From Cryobacterium fucosi (GTDB lineage Bacteria > Actinomycetota > Actinomycetes > Actinomycetales > Microbacteriaceae): a stretch of DNA of 64,000 nt. The notes under the pieces are model-generated. The model made no database searches. It saw only the letters and a program-made list of their open reading frames with translations, and was not told the DNA's origin. Positions 29,408 to 38,171 of the stretch are shown in pieces (position 1 is the first letter of the stretch; each line of letters begins with the position of its first letter). Both the position numbers and the translations under genes were made by a program. The DNA lies in assembly GCF_004403515.1 (NCBI RefSeq), contig NZ_SOHH01000095.1:381-64380 (forward strand). Direction: 5' to 3'.

Positions 29408-32052
29408 GTCGCAGACTCTGGCACATTCTCACCGGCATCCTCGTGCCCGTCTGGCTGATCCTCACGCTCGTCGTGGTGCTCTTCCACCGGTTCCTGCCCG
29501 TGGCGCCCTGGCTCATGGTGCACCTGTTGCTGCTCGGCGCGGTCAGCAGCGCGATCCTGATCTGGAGCCAGCATTTCGCCGACACCCTGCTGCGGCGCCA
29601 GGCCTTCGGCGGGCGCGTCTCCCTCGGCGCGCGGCTCGGGGCGCACACCGTGGGTGCGATCCTCGTTGTCACGGGCATCGTCGGCGAGTGGTGGCCGGTC
29701 GTGGTGGCCGGCGGCATCCTGGTCGGCGCAAACGCACTCGCCCATTCGGCGAGCCTCTTCGTGCAGTCCCGCGGGGCACTCCCGGGGCGGTTCGCACCGC
29801 TCGTGCGCTACTACATCGCGGCCGGCATCATGCTGGCCGTCGGGGTCACGCTCGGGGTGCTGATGGCCCGCTCCGGCGTCGACGGCGAGCCCTTCGAGCG
29901 GCTCTTCGTCGCGCACATCGGGTTCAACCTGCTCGGCTGGGTCGGACTGACCGTGATCGGCACGGTCGCCCTGCTCTGGCCGACCGTGCTTCACGCCCGG
30001 GTGCAGACCACCCGCGCCTCCGCCAGAGGCACACTGCCCCTGTTCATCGCCGGGCTGGCACTCCTCGGCCTCGGCAGCCTGGTCGACCTTCGCCTGCTCG
30101 TCGCGGTGGGCGTGGGCGTGTACCTCGTCGGTCTCGGCCTCGTGCTGGCAGATGTCCTCCGTCTCGGGCGAGCCTCCCCGGCGGTGACGTTCGCGGGCTG
30201 GAGCCTGGGTGCGGCCCTCGCCTGGTTCTTCGTCTGCGTGCTCGGCTTCGGCCTGCTCGTGACCTTCGCCCCCGATTGGAGTGCCGCGGCAGACCGGTTG
30301 GAGCAACTGGTGCCCGTCTTCTCGGTCGGCTTCGCGGCGCAGATCCTGCTCGGCGCTCTCAGCTACCTGTTGCCGGTCGTGCTCGGCGGCGGCCCGCGGG
30401 TGTCGAAGGCGACGGCAACGGAGCTCGATCGCGGTGCGCTGTTCCGGGTGATCGTGGTCAACGTCGGCCTGATCCTCTACCAGCTGCCGATCGCCAGCCT
30501 GGTCAAGGTGGCGCTCTCCCTGCTCGTGGTGGGCACACTCTCCGCCTTCCTCGTTCTCATGGTCCGCGGGATGCGGGTCAACCGGCGGCTGCGCCGGGCT
30601 GCGGATGGCGTCCCGCCGGCGTCCGGGACGGCTCCCGCCGCAGCGGTGGCGCCGCCTCACCGCACCGGGGCCATCCTCACCGCGGCCGGTGCCCTCCTCC
30701 TGGCGGTGACGGTCGGGATAGCGCTCGATCCGGCGGCACTCGGCCTGGCGGGCGGCGCCGCGGCATCCGTCCCGCCGACCGGGCACACAACCACGGTGGA
30801 CATCGTGATGAAGGACTCCCGGTTCGTTCCCGACACGGTCAGGGTGCCGGTCGGAGACGAGCTCGTGATCAATCTGACCAACGCCGACGACATGGCGCAC
30901 AACCTCGTGCTTGCAACCGGCGTCGTCTCCGGCACGGTCGCACCGGGGGCCAGCACGGCCGTGTCCGGTGGCGTCGTCGGCGCGAACATCGACGGCTGGT
31001 GCGCGATCGCCGGGCACAAACTCCTCGGCATGGTGCTGGACGTCGTGGCGGTCGGCGCGGCTCCCGACGCCGATGCCGGGCAGGTCTCGACAGGCGGGGC
31101 CACCGAGGAGCCCGACGGGTCGACCGGGCACGGGTCGACCGGACAATCGACCGGCTCGCCGTCCGCGGCCGACGATCTCGACCTCATGAAGGAGCCGCCC
31201 GCCTCCTTCGCGGCCCGGGACGCCGTGCTGCCGCCGGCGTCCCCGGAGGCCGTGCACACCCTCACTATGAGGGTGATCAACAAGGAGATCGAGGTGTCCC
31301 CGGGGGTCACCCAGACCCTGTGGACCTACAACGGCACCGCGCCCGGGCCGACCCTGCGCGGCAGGGTGGGCGACGTCTTCGACCTGACCTTCGTCAACGA
31401 CGGCACGATAGCGCACTCGATAGACTTCCACGCCGGAGCACTGGCGCCCGACAAACCGATGCGCAGCATCGAACCGGGGGAGAGCCTGAGCTACCGGTTC
31501 ACGGCCACCCGATCGGGAGCCTGGCTGTACCACTGCGGCACGATGCCGATGTCGATGCACATCGCCAACGGGATGTTCGGTGCCGTGATCATCGATCCGG
31601 CCGGCCTCGACCCGGTCGACCGGGAGTACGTGCTGGTCCAGTCCGAGTTCTACCTGGGGCCGAACGGCGGTGAGGCCGACGGCGACAGAATCAAGACTCA
31701 GACACCGGACCTGATGGTCTTCAACGGCTACGCCAACCAGTACGCGGCCCGGCCGCTCCGCGCCCGGGCGGGCGAGAAGGTACGCGTCTGGGTGGTGGAT
31801 GCCGGGCCCAACGTCGGGAGTGCGTTCCACGTCGTCGGCGCGCAATTCGACTCCGTCTTCAAGGAGGGCGAATACCAGTTGCGGGACGGCGGCAGCACCG
31901 GCACCGGCGGCGCCCAGGTTCTCGACCTGGCGCCGGCGCAGGGCGGATTCGTCGAGCTCACCTTCCCGGAGGTCGGTCACTATCCCTTCGTCAGCCACGT
32001 CATGTCCGACGCCGAGAAGGGCGCGCGCGGCATCTTCTCCGTTGGGCCGTGA
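29404..32052 (+). CDS. nirK: Copper nitrite reductase NirK fused to a membrane domain and an extra cupredoxin
   Basis: 882 aa. Residues 1 to about 450 are a polytopic membrane domain of roughly a dozen helices. A cupredoxin follows with a full blue-copper set: His499, Cys533, His538, Met543. After a Ser/Thr/Gly linker (~560-600) comes the two-domain nitrite reductase. Type 1 copper ligands are His671, Cys711, His719 and Met724; type 2 ligands are His676, His710 and His865; Asp674 and His809 fit the catalytic pair. The enzyme reduces nitrite to NO outside the membrane, and the tethered cupredoxin probably delivers electrons. ATG 29404 overlaps the upstream stop. Confidence 0.9.
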   Translation: MSRRLWHILTGILVPVWLILTLVVVLFHRFLPVAPWLMVHLLLLGAVSSAILIWSQHFADTLLRRQAFGGRVSLGARLGAHTVGAILVVTGIVGEWWPVVVAGGILVGANALAHSASLFVQSRGALPGRFAPLVRYYIAAGIMLAVGVTLGVLMARSGVDGEPFERLFVAHIGFNLLGWVGLTVIGTVALLWPTVLHARVQTTRASARGTLPLFIAGLALLGLGSLVDLRLLVAVGVGVYLVGLGLVLADVLRLGRASPAVTFAGWSLGAALAWFFVCVLGFGLLVTFAPDWSAAADRLEQLVPVFSVGFAAQILLGALSYLLPVVLGGGPRVSKATATELDRGALFRVIVVNVGLILYQLPIASLVKVALSLLVVGTLSAFLVLMVRGMRVNRRLRRAADGVPPASGTAPAAAVAPPHRTGAILTAAGALLLAVTVGIALDPAALGLAGGAAASVPPTGHTTTVDIVMKDSRFVPDTVRVPVGDELVINLTNADDMAHNLVLATGVVSGTVAPGASTAVSGGVVGANIDGWCAIAGHKLLGMVLDVVAVGAAPDADAGQVSTGGATEEPDGSTGHGSTGQSTGSPSAADDLDLMKEPPASFAARDAVLPPASPEAVHTLTMRVINKEIEVSPGVTQTLWTYNGTAPGPTLRGRVGDVFDLTFVNDGTIAHSIDFHAGALAPDKPMRSIEPGESLSYRFTATRSGAWLYHCGTMPMSMHIANGMFGAVIIDPAGLDPVDREYVLVQSEFYLGPNGGEADGDRIKTQTPDLMVFNGYANQYAARPLRARAGEKVRVWVVDAGPNVGSAFHVVGAQFDSVFKEGEYQLRDGGSTGTGGAQVLDLAPAQGGFVELTFPEVGHYPFVSHVMSDAEKGARGIFSVGP

Positions 32053-32349
32053 CCTTGCCCTCAATGTCCTGATAGAAAGCCCGGCGCGGCGTGTCGCACC
32101 CGCCGGCAATCTCGTAGACCGGGAGCCGGCTCGCCGCTCGTTGCACGCCGAATGACCATTCGACCGGCGCTTTCTGTCCAGGAAGGCGCGACGCGGAATC
32201 TCAAAGTCGTCATTTATGAGGACATCTGTAGTTTTAAGTCTGTGGTAGCTTTCAACTGCCCCGCGTGACCCATTCGGGGGAGGAAGTGCGACCGGCGACC
32301 ATCATCGGCCACGACGACCTCGAACCAGGCAACAAGGAAAGGGGCCCCC
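32053..32349. other. Intergenic region between nirK and norZ
   Basis: 297 bp with no gene. A weak hairpin pairing AGAAAGC (32074-32080) with GCTTTCT (32169-32175) may end the nirK message. An AT-rich tract at about 32210-32255 before norZ is the likely promoter. I find no palindrome there matching those ahead of DUF2249. AAGGAAAGGGG just before the GTG is the ribosome-binding site. Confidence 0.4.
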
Positions 32350-34755
32350 GTGGTCCGATTGAAAACCGGGGCCGAGAAGCTGCGCTCTGAGCTGCTGGTC
32401 TCCAAGGGGTGGTTGCAGGGCGTCGCCCTCGTGATGATCTTCGGCTTCGCCGTGATGGGATTCATTGCCCTGCGCACCTACTCGGACTCGATGCCACAGC
32501 CGAAACAGGTGGTCAGCGCATCGGGCGAGGTGGTCTTCACGAGCGCCGAGATCACCGCCGGCCAGCAAACCTTCCTGAGGCGCGGCCTGCAGCAATACGG
32601 CTCGATCATGGGGCACGGCGGCTATCTCGGACCCGACTACACCGCCGACTACCTGCGACGCTCGGCCACCTTCGTGCTCGACGCGCTCACGGCCTCCGGC
32701 ATCCAGGACCCGCAGGGCGCACTCGTGGAGATGATGCGCACCAACCGCTACGACGCGGCAACCGGCGACCTGGAGTTCACCACCCTGCAGATCGAGGCCT
32801 TCGACTCCCTCAAGGCCTACTACGGCGACTACTTCGGTGAACCGAGCACCAAGTACGGCCTGATTCCGAACGCGATCTCCGATCCGGAAGACATCCACGA
32901 ACTGACCGCGTTCTTCGCCTGGACATCCTGGGCCGCCTCGGCGGAGAGGCCGGGACACAATTACTCCTACACGAACAACTGGCCGGCCGAGCCGCTGGTG
33001 GACAATTCCCCGACGGCGGACATCATCGTCTGGAGCGGCCTGTCCCTGGTGGCCCTGATGGTCGCCCTCGGCGCACTCTTCGCCCTCTATGGGAGGTGGA
33101 GCAAGCAGATGGGCTGGCAGCACGGCGAGGAGGCCAAGGCGCTGTCCTTCCGCCAACCGGGCGAGGTCGCGGTGACCCCGGCGCAATCCGCCACCGCCTG
33201 GTTCTTCCTGGTGGTCGCCCTGATGTTCCTCGCCCAGGCCTTCCTGGGTGCGGCCATCGAACACTATCGGGTCGACCTGACGAGTTTCTTCGGCTTCGAC
33301 CTGGCCCGACTACTGCCCTTCAATCTGGCCAGGACGTGGCATGTGCAGCTGTCCTTGCTCTGGACGGCAACCTCGTTCCTCGCCGCAGGAATCTTCCTGG
33401 CGCCGTATATCTCGGGGCGTGAGCCCAGGCGCCAGCACTGGCTCGCCTATGGTCTGCTCGGCGCCCTCGCCGTGGTCATCCTCGGCTCCTTCGTCGGTGA
33501 GGCACTCAGCATCTTCGGCGTCACGGCCGTGGAGGGATCGCCGTTCTGGGACATGCAGTGGGAGTACCTCGATCTGCCCAGGGTCTGGCAGGGCATGCTC
33601 GTCGTGGGCCTGTTCCTCTGGATCGCGATCATCTACCGCGGCATCCGTGCCCGACTGAAGACCGAGCACCGGTTCAATCTGCCGTGGCTGTTCTTCTACG
33701 CCGGCCTCGCCATTCCGGCGTTCTACGCCGTCGGCATGCTCGCCGGCGCCGAGGTTCGACTGAGCGTCGCCGAGTTCTGGCGCTTCTGGGTGGTGCACCT
33801 GTGGGTCGAGGACTTCCTCGAACTGTTCACGACTGTCATGGTGGCGTACATCTTCGTGATGCTCGGCGTCGTGCGCCGCAAGATCGCCATGCAGATCATC
33901 CTGCTCGATGTGATCCTGTACTCCGCCGGCGGCATCCTGGGCACCATGCACCACCTCTACTTCTCCGGCGGGCCCGTCGAGACCATGGCGGTCGGCGCGT
34001 TCTTCTCCGTGCTCGAGGTGATTCCGCTGACCTTCCTCACCATCGAGGCGTGGAGCTTCCTGCAACTCGGAGCGCGCCAGGAGTCTCGAAGTTCCGCACC
34101 CTTCCCGCATCGCTGGGCGGTGATGTTCCTGGTTGCGGTTGGATTCTGGAACTTCCTCGGGGCGGGTGTCTTCGGCTTCCTGATCAACCTGCCGATCGTC
34201 TCCTACTACGAGATCGGCACGGCCCTCACAGCCAACCACGCCCACGCGGCCATGATGGGCGTGTACGGGATGATGGGCGTCGGACTCTCGCTGTTCGCCC
34301 TGCGCTATCTCATCCCAGCCGATCGATGGCCGGATCGGCTCGCCAAGATCTCCTTCTGGTCGCTCAACATCGGCCTCGCCTGGATGACGTTCGCGACGCT
34401 GCTGCCGCTGGGCGTGATCCAGCTCTGGTACTCGATCAACGACGGCTACTTCGAGGCGCGCAGCCTCAACTTCATCAACGAACCCGGCAATGCCGTGCTC
34501 GAGTGGCTGCGGATGCCCGGCGACCTGGTCTTCATCCTCGGTGGTGTCGTTCCGTTCGTCTGGATCGCCTGGCTGGGCGTGCGGTACCGGATTCGGGGCA
34601 CGACCCAGGACGTGCCGATGGAGACGCTCTTCGTGGAGGCGCAGCCGGTGCCGGCCTTCGGCGCAGACGAGGTTCCCGAATCCGGCTACGGCACGGGGTA
34701 CCGGACCCGGGGCACGGAAGAGGATGGCGGGAATCGCCCGATCGGGGGCGCGTGA
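32350..34755 (+). CDS. norZ: Quinol-dependent nitric oxide reductase (qNOR/NorZ)
   Basis: A 801-aa single-subunit NO reductase that reduces two NO to N2O with electrons from quinol. After the first helix an extracytoplasmic NorC-like part follows (GQQTFLRRGLQQYGSIMGHGGYLGPDY), then the twelve-helix NorB core. Conserved pieces include FNLARTWHVQLSLLW, WVVHLWVEDFLELFTTVMVAY, GTMHHLYFSG and TANHAHAAMMGVYGMM, carrying the heme and FeB histidines. The GTG start has AAGGAAAGG upstream. It leads a four-gene coupled operon. Confidence 0.95.
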   Translation: MVRLKTGAEKLRSELLVSKGWLQGVALVMIFGFAVMGFIALRTYSDSMPQPKQVVSASGEVVFTSAEITAGQQTFLRRGLQQYGSIMGHGGYLGPDYTADYLRRSATFVLDALTASGIQDPQGALVEMMRTNRYDAATGDLEFTTLQIEAFDSLKAYYGDYFGEPSTKYGLIPNAISDPEDIHELTAFFAWTSWAASAERPGHNYSYTNNWPAEPLVDNSPTADIIVWSGLSLVALMVALGALFALYGRWSKQMGWQHGEEAKALSFRQPGEVAVTPAQSATAWFFLVVALMFLAQAFLGAAIEHYRVDLTSFFGFDLARLLPFNLARTWHVQLSLLWTATSFLAAGIFLAPYISGREPRRQHWLAYGLLGALAVVILGSFVGEALSIFGVTAVEGSPFWDMQWEYLDLPRVWQGMLVVGLFLWIAIIYRGIRARLKTEHRFNLPWLFFYAGLAIPAFYAVGMLAGAEVRLSVAEFWRFWVVHLWVEDFLELFTTVMVAYIFVMLGVVRRKIAMQIILLDVILYSAGGILGTMHHLYFSGGPVETMAVGAFFSVLEVIPLTFLTIEAWSFLQLGARQESRSSAPFPHRWAVMFLVAVGFWNFLGAGVFGFLINLPIVSYYEIGTALTANHAHAAMMGVYGMMGVGLSLFALRYLIPADRWPDRLAKISFWSLNIGLAWMTFATLLPLGVIQLWYSINDGYFEARSLNFINEPGNAVLEWLRMPGDLVFILGGVVPFVWIAWLGVRYRIRGTTQDVPMETLFVEAQPVPAFGADEVPESGYGTGYRTRGTEEDGGNRPIGGA

Positions 34756-35570
34756 TGGGTGCGGTCGACCCGGAGGTCTGGTTCGCACTGGCCTACGGGG
34801 GCTTTCTGCTCCTCGTCGCACTCGTTCTGGATCTGGCCGCCCGCCGCACGGCGACGAACTCGAGCAACGCCCGTCAGGGCGGGTTCAGCTACCAGCAGGA
34901 CCACGATGCGTGGAAGTGCTCGGAGGACCAATGGCTCTGGCCGATCTCCTTCGACCCGGAAAACCGGGTGACCCGCTACCGGGCGTCGCCGACAGTCTGC
35001 AATCCCTGTCCGGTGAAACATACGTGCACCACCGGCCATTCCGGCCGGGAGGTCGTTCGGAATATCGACTCCTGGCCCAGCTCCGAGGCCGAGCGGTTCC
35101 ACCGCGGGATCGCCTGCGCCGTCGTCGTGCTCGGCTTCGTCTGGCCGGTCGCCGTCATGTTCCAGGGCCGTAGCACCGTGGAACTGGCTCTGCTCGGGGC
35201 CGCATCGGCAAGTATTGCCGCCGGCAGCTGGCCGTTGTGGTCCCACCTTCGGCGCGTTCCCGCCCGCTTCCCGGACCACCTCAAGTCCGAAGGACTCGAT
35301 GAAAACGTCGCGGCCAGGGCCACCGCCGCGGCCGGAGAACTCGCACGGCACACCGGCTACGGCAGCGTGCGACGGACCGGGCGGCGCCCGATCCAGATCG
35401 AACCGCACTCCAGCCCGGGGGGCTCGGCCACGGCGGAGACCACCTCGGCTGCGACGAAAGGAAACACCGTGACATCCGCATTCTCCACCCGATGGGCCGA
35501 ACTGGAGCGGGAGGCCGACCCAGGCGGCTCAGGCGGGGGCGCGGGTTGGACCGGAGGGGACGCACGGTGA
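34755..35570 (+). CDS. Membrane protein with a transposase-like Cys4 module
   Basis: 271 aa, coupled to norZ by TGATG and to the slipin by GTGA. One helix is near the N-terminus (WFALAYGGFLLLVALVLDLAA), a second pair lies at about 120-165, and the tail is charged. Between them sits a four-cysteine motif, C55-X26-C82-X2-C85-X5-C91, in a context (RYRASPTVCNPCPVKHTC, then GREVVRN) like the Cys module near the C-terminus of IS1182-type transposases. It has no transposase catalytic domain. A metal or Fe-S site serving NO reductase is possible but unproven. Confidence 0.65.
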   Translation: MGAVDPEVWFALAYGGFLLLVALVLDLAARRTATNSSNARQGGFSYQQDHDAWKCSEDQWLWPISFDPENRVTRYRASPTVCNPCPVKHTCTTGHSGREVVRNIDSWPSSEAERFHRGIACAVVVLGFVWPVAVMFQGRSTVELALLGAASASIAAGSWPLWSHLRRVPARFPDHLKSEGLDENVAARATAAAGELARHTGYGSVRRTGRRPIQIEPHSSPGGSATAETTSAATKGNTVTSAFSTRWAELEREADPGGSGGGAGWTGGDAR

Positions 35571-36400
35571 CAGGCATTCTCGTGACCGTCGCGGTCGGCC
35601 TGGCGCTGATCGCCGTCTGGCTGCTCGCTGCGTTCAAGGTTCTGCAGGAGTACGAGCGGGGTGTTACCTTCCGCTTCGGTCGCCTCCGGGCGCTCCGTCA
35701 ACCCGGCGTGCAGATGATCTTCCCCGGGTTGGACCGGATGGTGCGGGTCGACCTGCGGATCGTGACGCTGACCATTCCGCCGCAGGATGTCATCACCAAG
35801 GACAACGTTCCCGCCCGCGTCAACGCCGTCGTGCTCTTCCAGGTCACCGACCCGGTGCGCTCGGTGATGGCGGTCGAGAACCACGCCGTCGCCACCTCGC
35901 AAATGGCGCAGACGACGCTACGGTCGGTCGTCGGCCGCGCCGACCTGGATACCCTGCTCGCCCATCGAGCCGACCTGAACGAGGACCTCGCGCGCAGCAT
36001 CAACGCCCAGACCGAACCGTGGGGCGTGCAGGTGAAGGTGGTCGAGATCAAGGATGTCGAGATCCCGCAGGCCATGCAACGCGCCATGGCCCGTGAAGCG
36101 GAAGCCGAACGCGAGCGGAGGGCGAAGATCATCAACGCCCACGGCGAGCTGCAGGCCTCCGAGGAGCTTGGCCAGGCGGCGGAGATACTCAGCCGCAACC
36201 CGGCCTCCCTGCAGCTGCGCTATCTGCAGACCCTGCTCGAACTCGGCGCCGACCACAACTCGACCGTGGTCTTCCCGCTGCCGATGGATATCATCGGGCC
36301 CTTTCTGAACAAGGTGCCCCAATGGCTGGACAAGCAGGGTGCAGCCGGCCCCGCGTCCGGCCACGGGGACACCGATCAGACCACGGAGGAGAACCACTGA
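35567..36400 (+). CDS. Slipin (stomatin/prohibitin family)
   Basis: 277 aa. One N-terminal membrane helix (GILVTVAVGLALIAVWLLAAF) is followed by a band-7/SPFH domain (VLQEYERGVTFRFGRLR, VDLRIVTLTIPPQDVITKDNVPARV) and a coiled coil rich in Glu/Arg/Ala (MAREAEAERERRAKIINAHGE). Slipins form membrane microdomain scaffolds, often with an NfeD partner; no NfeD is here. Coupling to norZ suggests a scaffold for NO reductase (inference). GTG overlaps the preceding stop. Confidence 0.92.
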   Translation: MTGILVTVAVGLALIAVWLLAAFKVLQEYERGVTFRFGRLRALRQPGVQMIFPGLDRMVRVDLRIVTLTIPPQDVITKDNVPARVNAVVLFQVTDPVRSVMAVENHAVATSQMAQTTLRSVVGRADLDTLLAHRADLNEDLARSINAQTEPWGVQVKVVEIKDVEIPQAMQRAMAREAEAERERRAKIINAHGELQASEELGQAAEILSRNPASLQLRYLQTLLELGADHNSTVVFPLPMDIIGPFLNKVPQWLDKQGAAGPASGHGDTDQTTEENH

Positions 36401-36705
36401 TGCCTGAATCACTGATGCCTGACGCCTCACCACGCTCGGACCGGCCGACCGACAAGAACACGCCGGCGTCTGCGCAGGACCGTGCCCGCTGCATCCGATT
36501 GATGCTGATCGGCGCCTTTGTCGGAATCTTCGCTCCGATCGCCGGTTTCCTCGGCGGCACGATGGTGGGGATCGACGACACCGTCGGCCGTTTCGGGCCG
36601 ATCTTCGTCTGGCTGTTCGCCGGCATGGTCGTCGGTGGCATCGGTGTTGCGATCGGGGTTCTCGGCGCCCTGCGCTGGGTGAAGGGGAAGCACCACCTCC
36701 AGTGA
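36400..36705 (+). CDS. Small two-helix membrane protein
   Basis: 101 aa, coupled to the slipin by TGATG. A polar N-terminus of ~30 residues, then two membrane helices (LMLIGAFVGIFAPIAGFLGG and FVWLFAGMVVGGIGVAIGVLG) and a short basic tail. No family recognised. As the last gene of the norZ operon it may be a small accessory subunit or assembly factor. A second ATG, 15 nt downstream, is also possible. Confidence 0.7.
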   Translation: MPESLMPDASPRSDRPTDKNTPASAQDRARCIRLMLIGAFVGIFAPIAGFLGGTMVGIDDTVGRFGPIFVWLFAGMVVGGIGVAIGVLGALRWVKGKHHLQ

Positions 36706-36725
36706 GCCCGGCCACCTCGTCGCCC

Positions 36726-36810
36726 GTCGAATTCGACGGAGATTTTCGCGATCTGCCGCAGCAGGGCCCGGTTTATGGCCGGAAACGGGAAAATGTCCGT
36801 CGAATTTGAC
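36726..36810. terminator. Inverted repeat between convergent norZ operon and radical SAM gene
   Basis: Arms at 36726-36747 and 36789-36810 are 22 nt long with two mismatches, around a 41-nt spacer. The outer part of the left arm, GTCGAATTCGAC, is itself a perfect palindrome. The right arm touches the stop codon of the radical SAM gene. It is placed to end transcription from both sides, without a T-tract. Confidence 0.55.
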
Positions 36811-38009
36811 TAGGCGGCGGGGGTGGCGGCCGCGTTCTGGGACGGCGCGGGAATGGCGCCGGTGGCGGGCTGGTAGGCGCAGCTGGGGTCCTCGGCGAGG
36901 GGATCCCCGGAGACCGCGTAGGCGTGCGACCGGGAGCCGCCGCAGACGGTGCGGAATTCGCACCGGCCGCACCGGCCGCCGAAGGAATCCGGGGTGCGCA
37001 GCTCCTGGAGTAGCCGCGCCTCCCGGTAGATTTCGGGGAACGGGGTGTCCCGGACCGAGCCGACCGCAACGGGTAGGAAACCGCTCGGGTAGACCTTGCC
37101 CACGTGGTCGACGAAGGCGAACCCGCGGCCGGAGTTCACGTCGATCGGGGGCCGGGGCATCCGTCGCCGGGGCTCATTCCCGGTGAGCAGCCCCTCCGTG
37201 GCCTCCCGCAGGGCCGCGCGGAGCGGACCGACCGGGAACACCGAGTCGAGGTCGGCCACGCCGGCCCGCTGCAGGGCGATGCGCCGGTAGTGCGGCGCCT
37301 CGGTCGCCTTGATCGCGACCAGGTCGGAGACGTCGTGCAACCAGTGCAGCACCTCTTCCTCCTCGGCCGCGGTCAGGGCGTCCAGGAGCTTCCCCCGGCC
37401 GGTGGGCACCAGGAAGAAGACGCTCCACAGGGTGGTCCCGAGGTCCAGCACAGTCCTCAGGATCCCCGGCAGCTCGTGCACGGTGTCCCGGGTGACGGTG
37501 GTGTTGATCTGCAGGCGATAGCCGACGTCCCGCACCATCCGGGCCGCGACCATGGTGTCGTCGAAGACGCCGTCCACGCCCCGGAACGCATCGTGGGTGG
37601 CGGCGGACGCGCCGTCGAGCGACAGCGAGACCGCCTTCGCGCCGGCCTCGTGCAGCCGGGCCAGCACCTTTCGGGTGAGGCGCGGGGTGACCGAGGGGGA
37701 GAGGGCCATGCTCAGGCCGAGGCTGGTGCCGTGGGCGACCAGTTCGGGCAGGTCCGGTCTTTCGAACGGGTCACCCCCGGTCAGCACGACCAGGGGGCGG
37801 GGGGTGCCGAAGGAGGCCAGGTCGTCCAGGAGCTTCCGGCCCTGTTCGGTGCTCAGCTCGAACGGGTTGCGGGTGCGGATCGCGTCCGCCCGGCAATGGG
37901 TGCAGACGAGCTGGCAGGCGCGGGTGACCTCCCAGATGACGATGAAGGGGCGTTCGCCGGCGTCGTGGTGCATGAGACGGATCGGTCGTTTGGCTGGTGA
38001 CGTGGTCAC
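36810..38009 (-). CDS. Radical SAM/SPASM protein (TIGR04053-like)
   Basis: 399 aa. The radical SAM cluster motif is TRACQLVCTHC (CX3CX2C), with TGGDPF as the SAM-binding GGE-like motif and SLDGASAATHDAFR downstream. The C-terminal SPASM region begins CGRCEFRTVCGG and ends with SCAYQP, giving ligands for an extra Fe-S cluster. It resembles the family that includes heme-modifying enzymes of the AhbD/NirJ kind, but its substrate is not assigned. GTG at 38009 is divergent from the HTH regulator pair, which may control it. Confidence 0.8.
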   Translation of the reverse strand: MTTSPAKRPIRLMHHDAGERPFIVIWEVTRACQLVCTHCRADAIRTRNPFELSTEQGRKLLDDLASFGTPRPLVVLTGGDPFERPDLPELVAHGTSLGLSMALSPSVTPRLTRKVLARLHEAGAKAVSLSLDGASAATHDAFRGVDGVFDDTMVAARMVRDVGYRLQINTTVTRDTVHELPGILRTVLDLGTTLWSVFFLVPTGRGKLLDALTAAEEEEVLHWLHDVSDLVAIKATEAPHYRRIALQRAGVADLDSVFPVGPLRAALREATEGLLTGNEPRRRMPRPPIDVNSGRGFAFVDHVGKVYPSGFLPVAVGSVRDTPFPEIYREARLLQELRTPDSFGGRCGRCEFRTVCGGSRSHAYAVSGDPLAEDPSCAYQPATGAIPAPSQNAAATPAA

Positions 38010-38138
38010 GGGTGTCCTCTGCTCTGGGCCGGTCCGGATCGGCCGGCGGTGCTGCGTGCGGAGGAGAAATGGGTGGTTTCGGGCGACGTCGGGGTCTCCT
38101 GACAGGTCTGTGCCCGGGGCCGATTTTGGCCCTCATTT

Positions 38139-38164
38139 GTTTTTACCATACTTATAGGGAAAAC
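38139..38164. promoter_or_regulatory. AT-rich divergent promoter with dyad
   Basis: An AT-rich island in GC-rich DNA lies just before the first HTH regulator, bounded by GTTTT (38139-38143) and AAAAC (38160-38164) with CTTATA inside. It probably holds promoter elements for the regulators and perhaps for the divergent radical SAM gene. The dyad is imperfect beyond these ends. Confidence 0.4.
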
Positions 38165-38171
38165 TAATTTC

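Noticed and set aside
29275-32109. A 944-codon minus-strand frame opposite nirK
   Set aside because: A shadow of nirK: low-complexity His/Arg/Glu composition, and the plus strand carries complete copper-site motifs.
34755-35570. Transposase fragment
   Set aside because: The Cys4 motif resembles one in IS1182-type transposases, but the gene has membrane helices, no DDE region, no terminal inverted repeats, and is coupled to genes on both sides.
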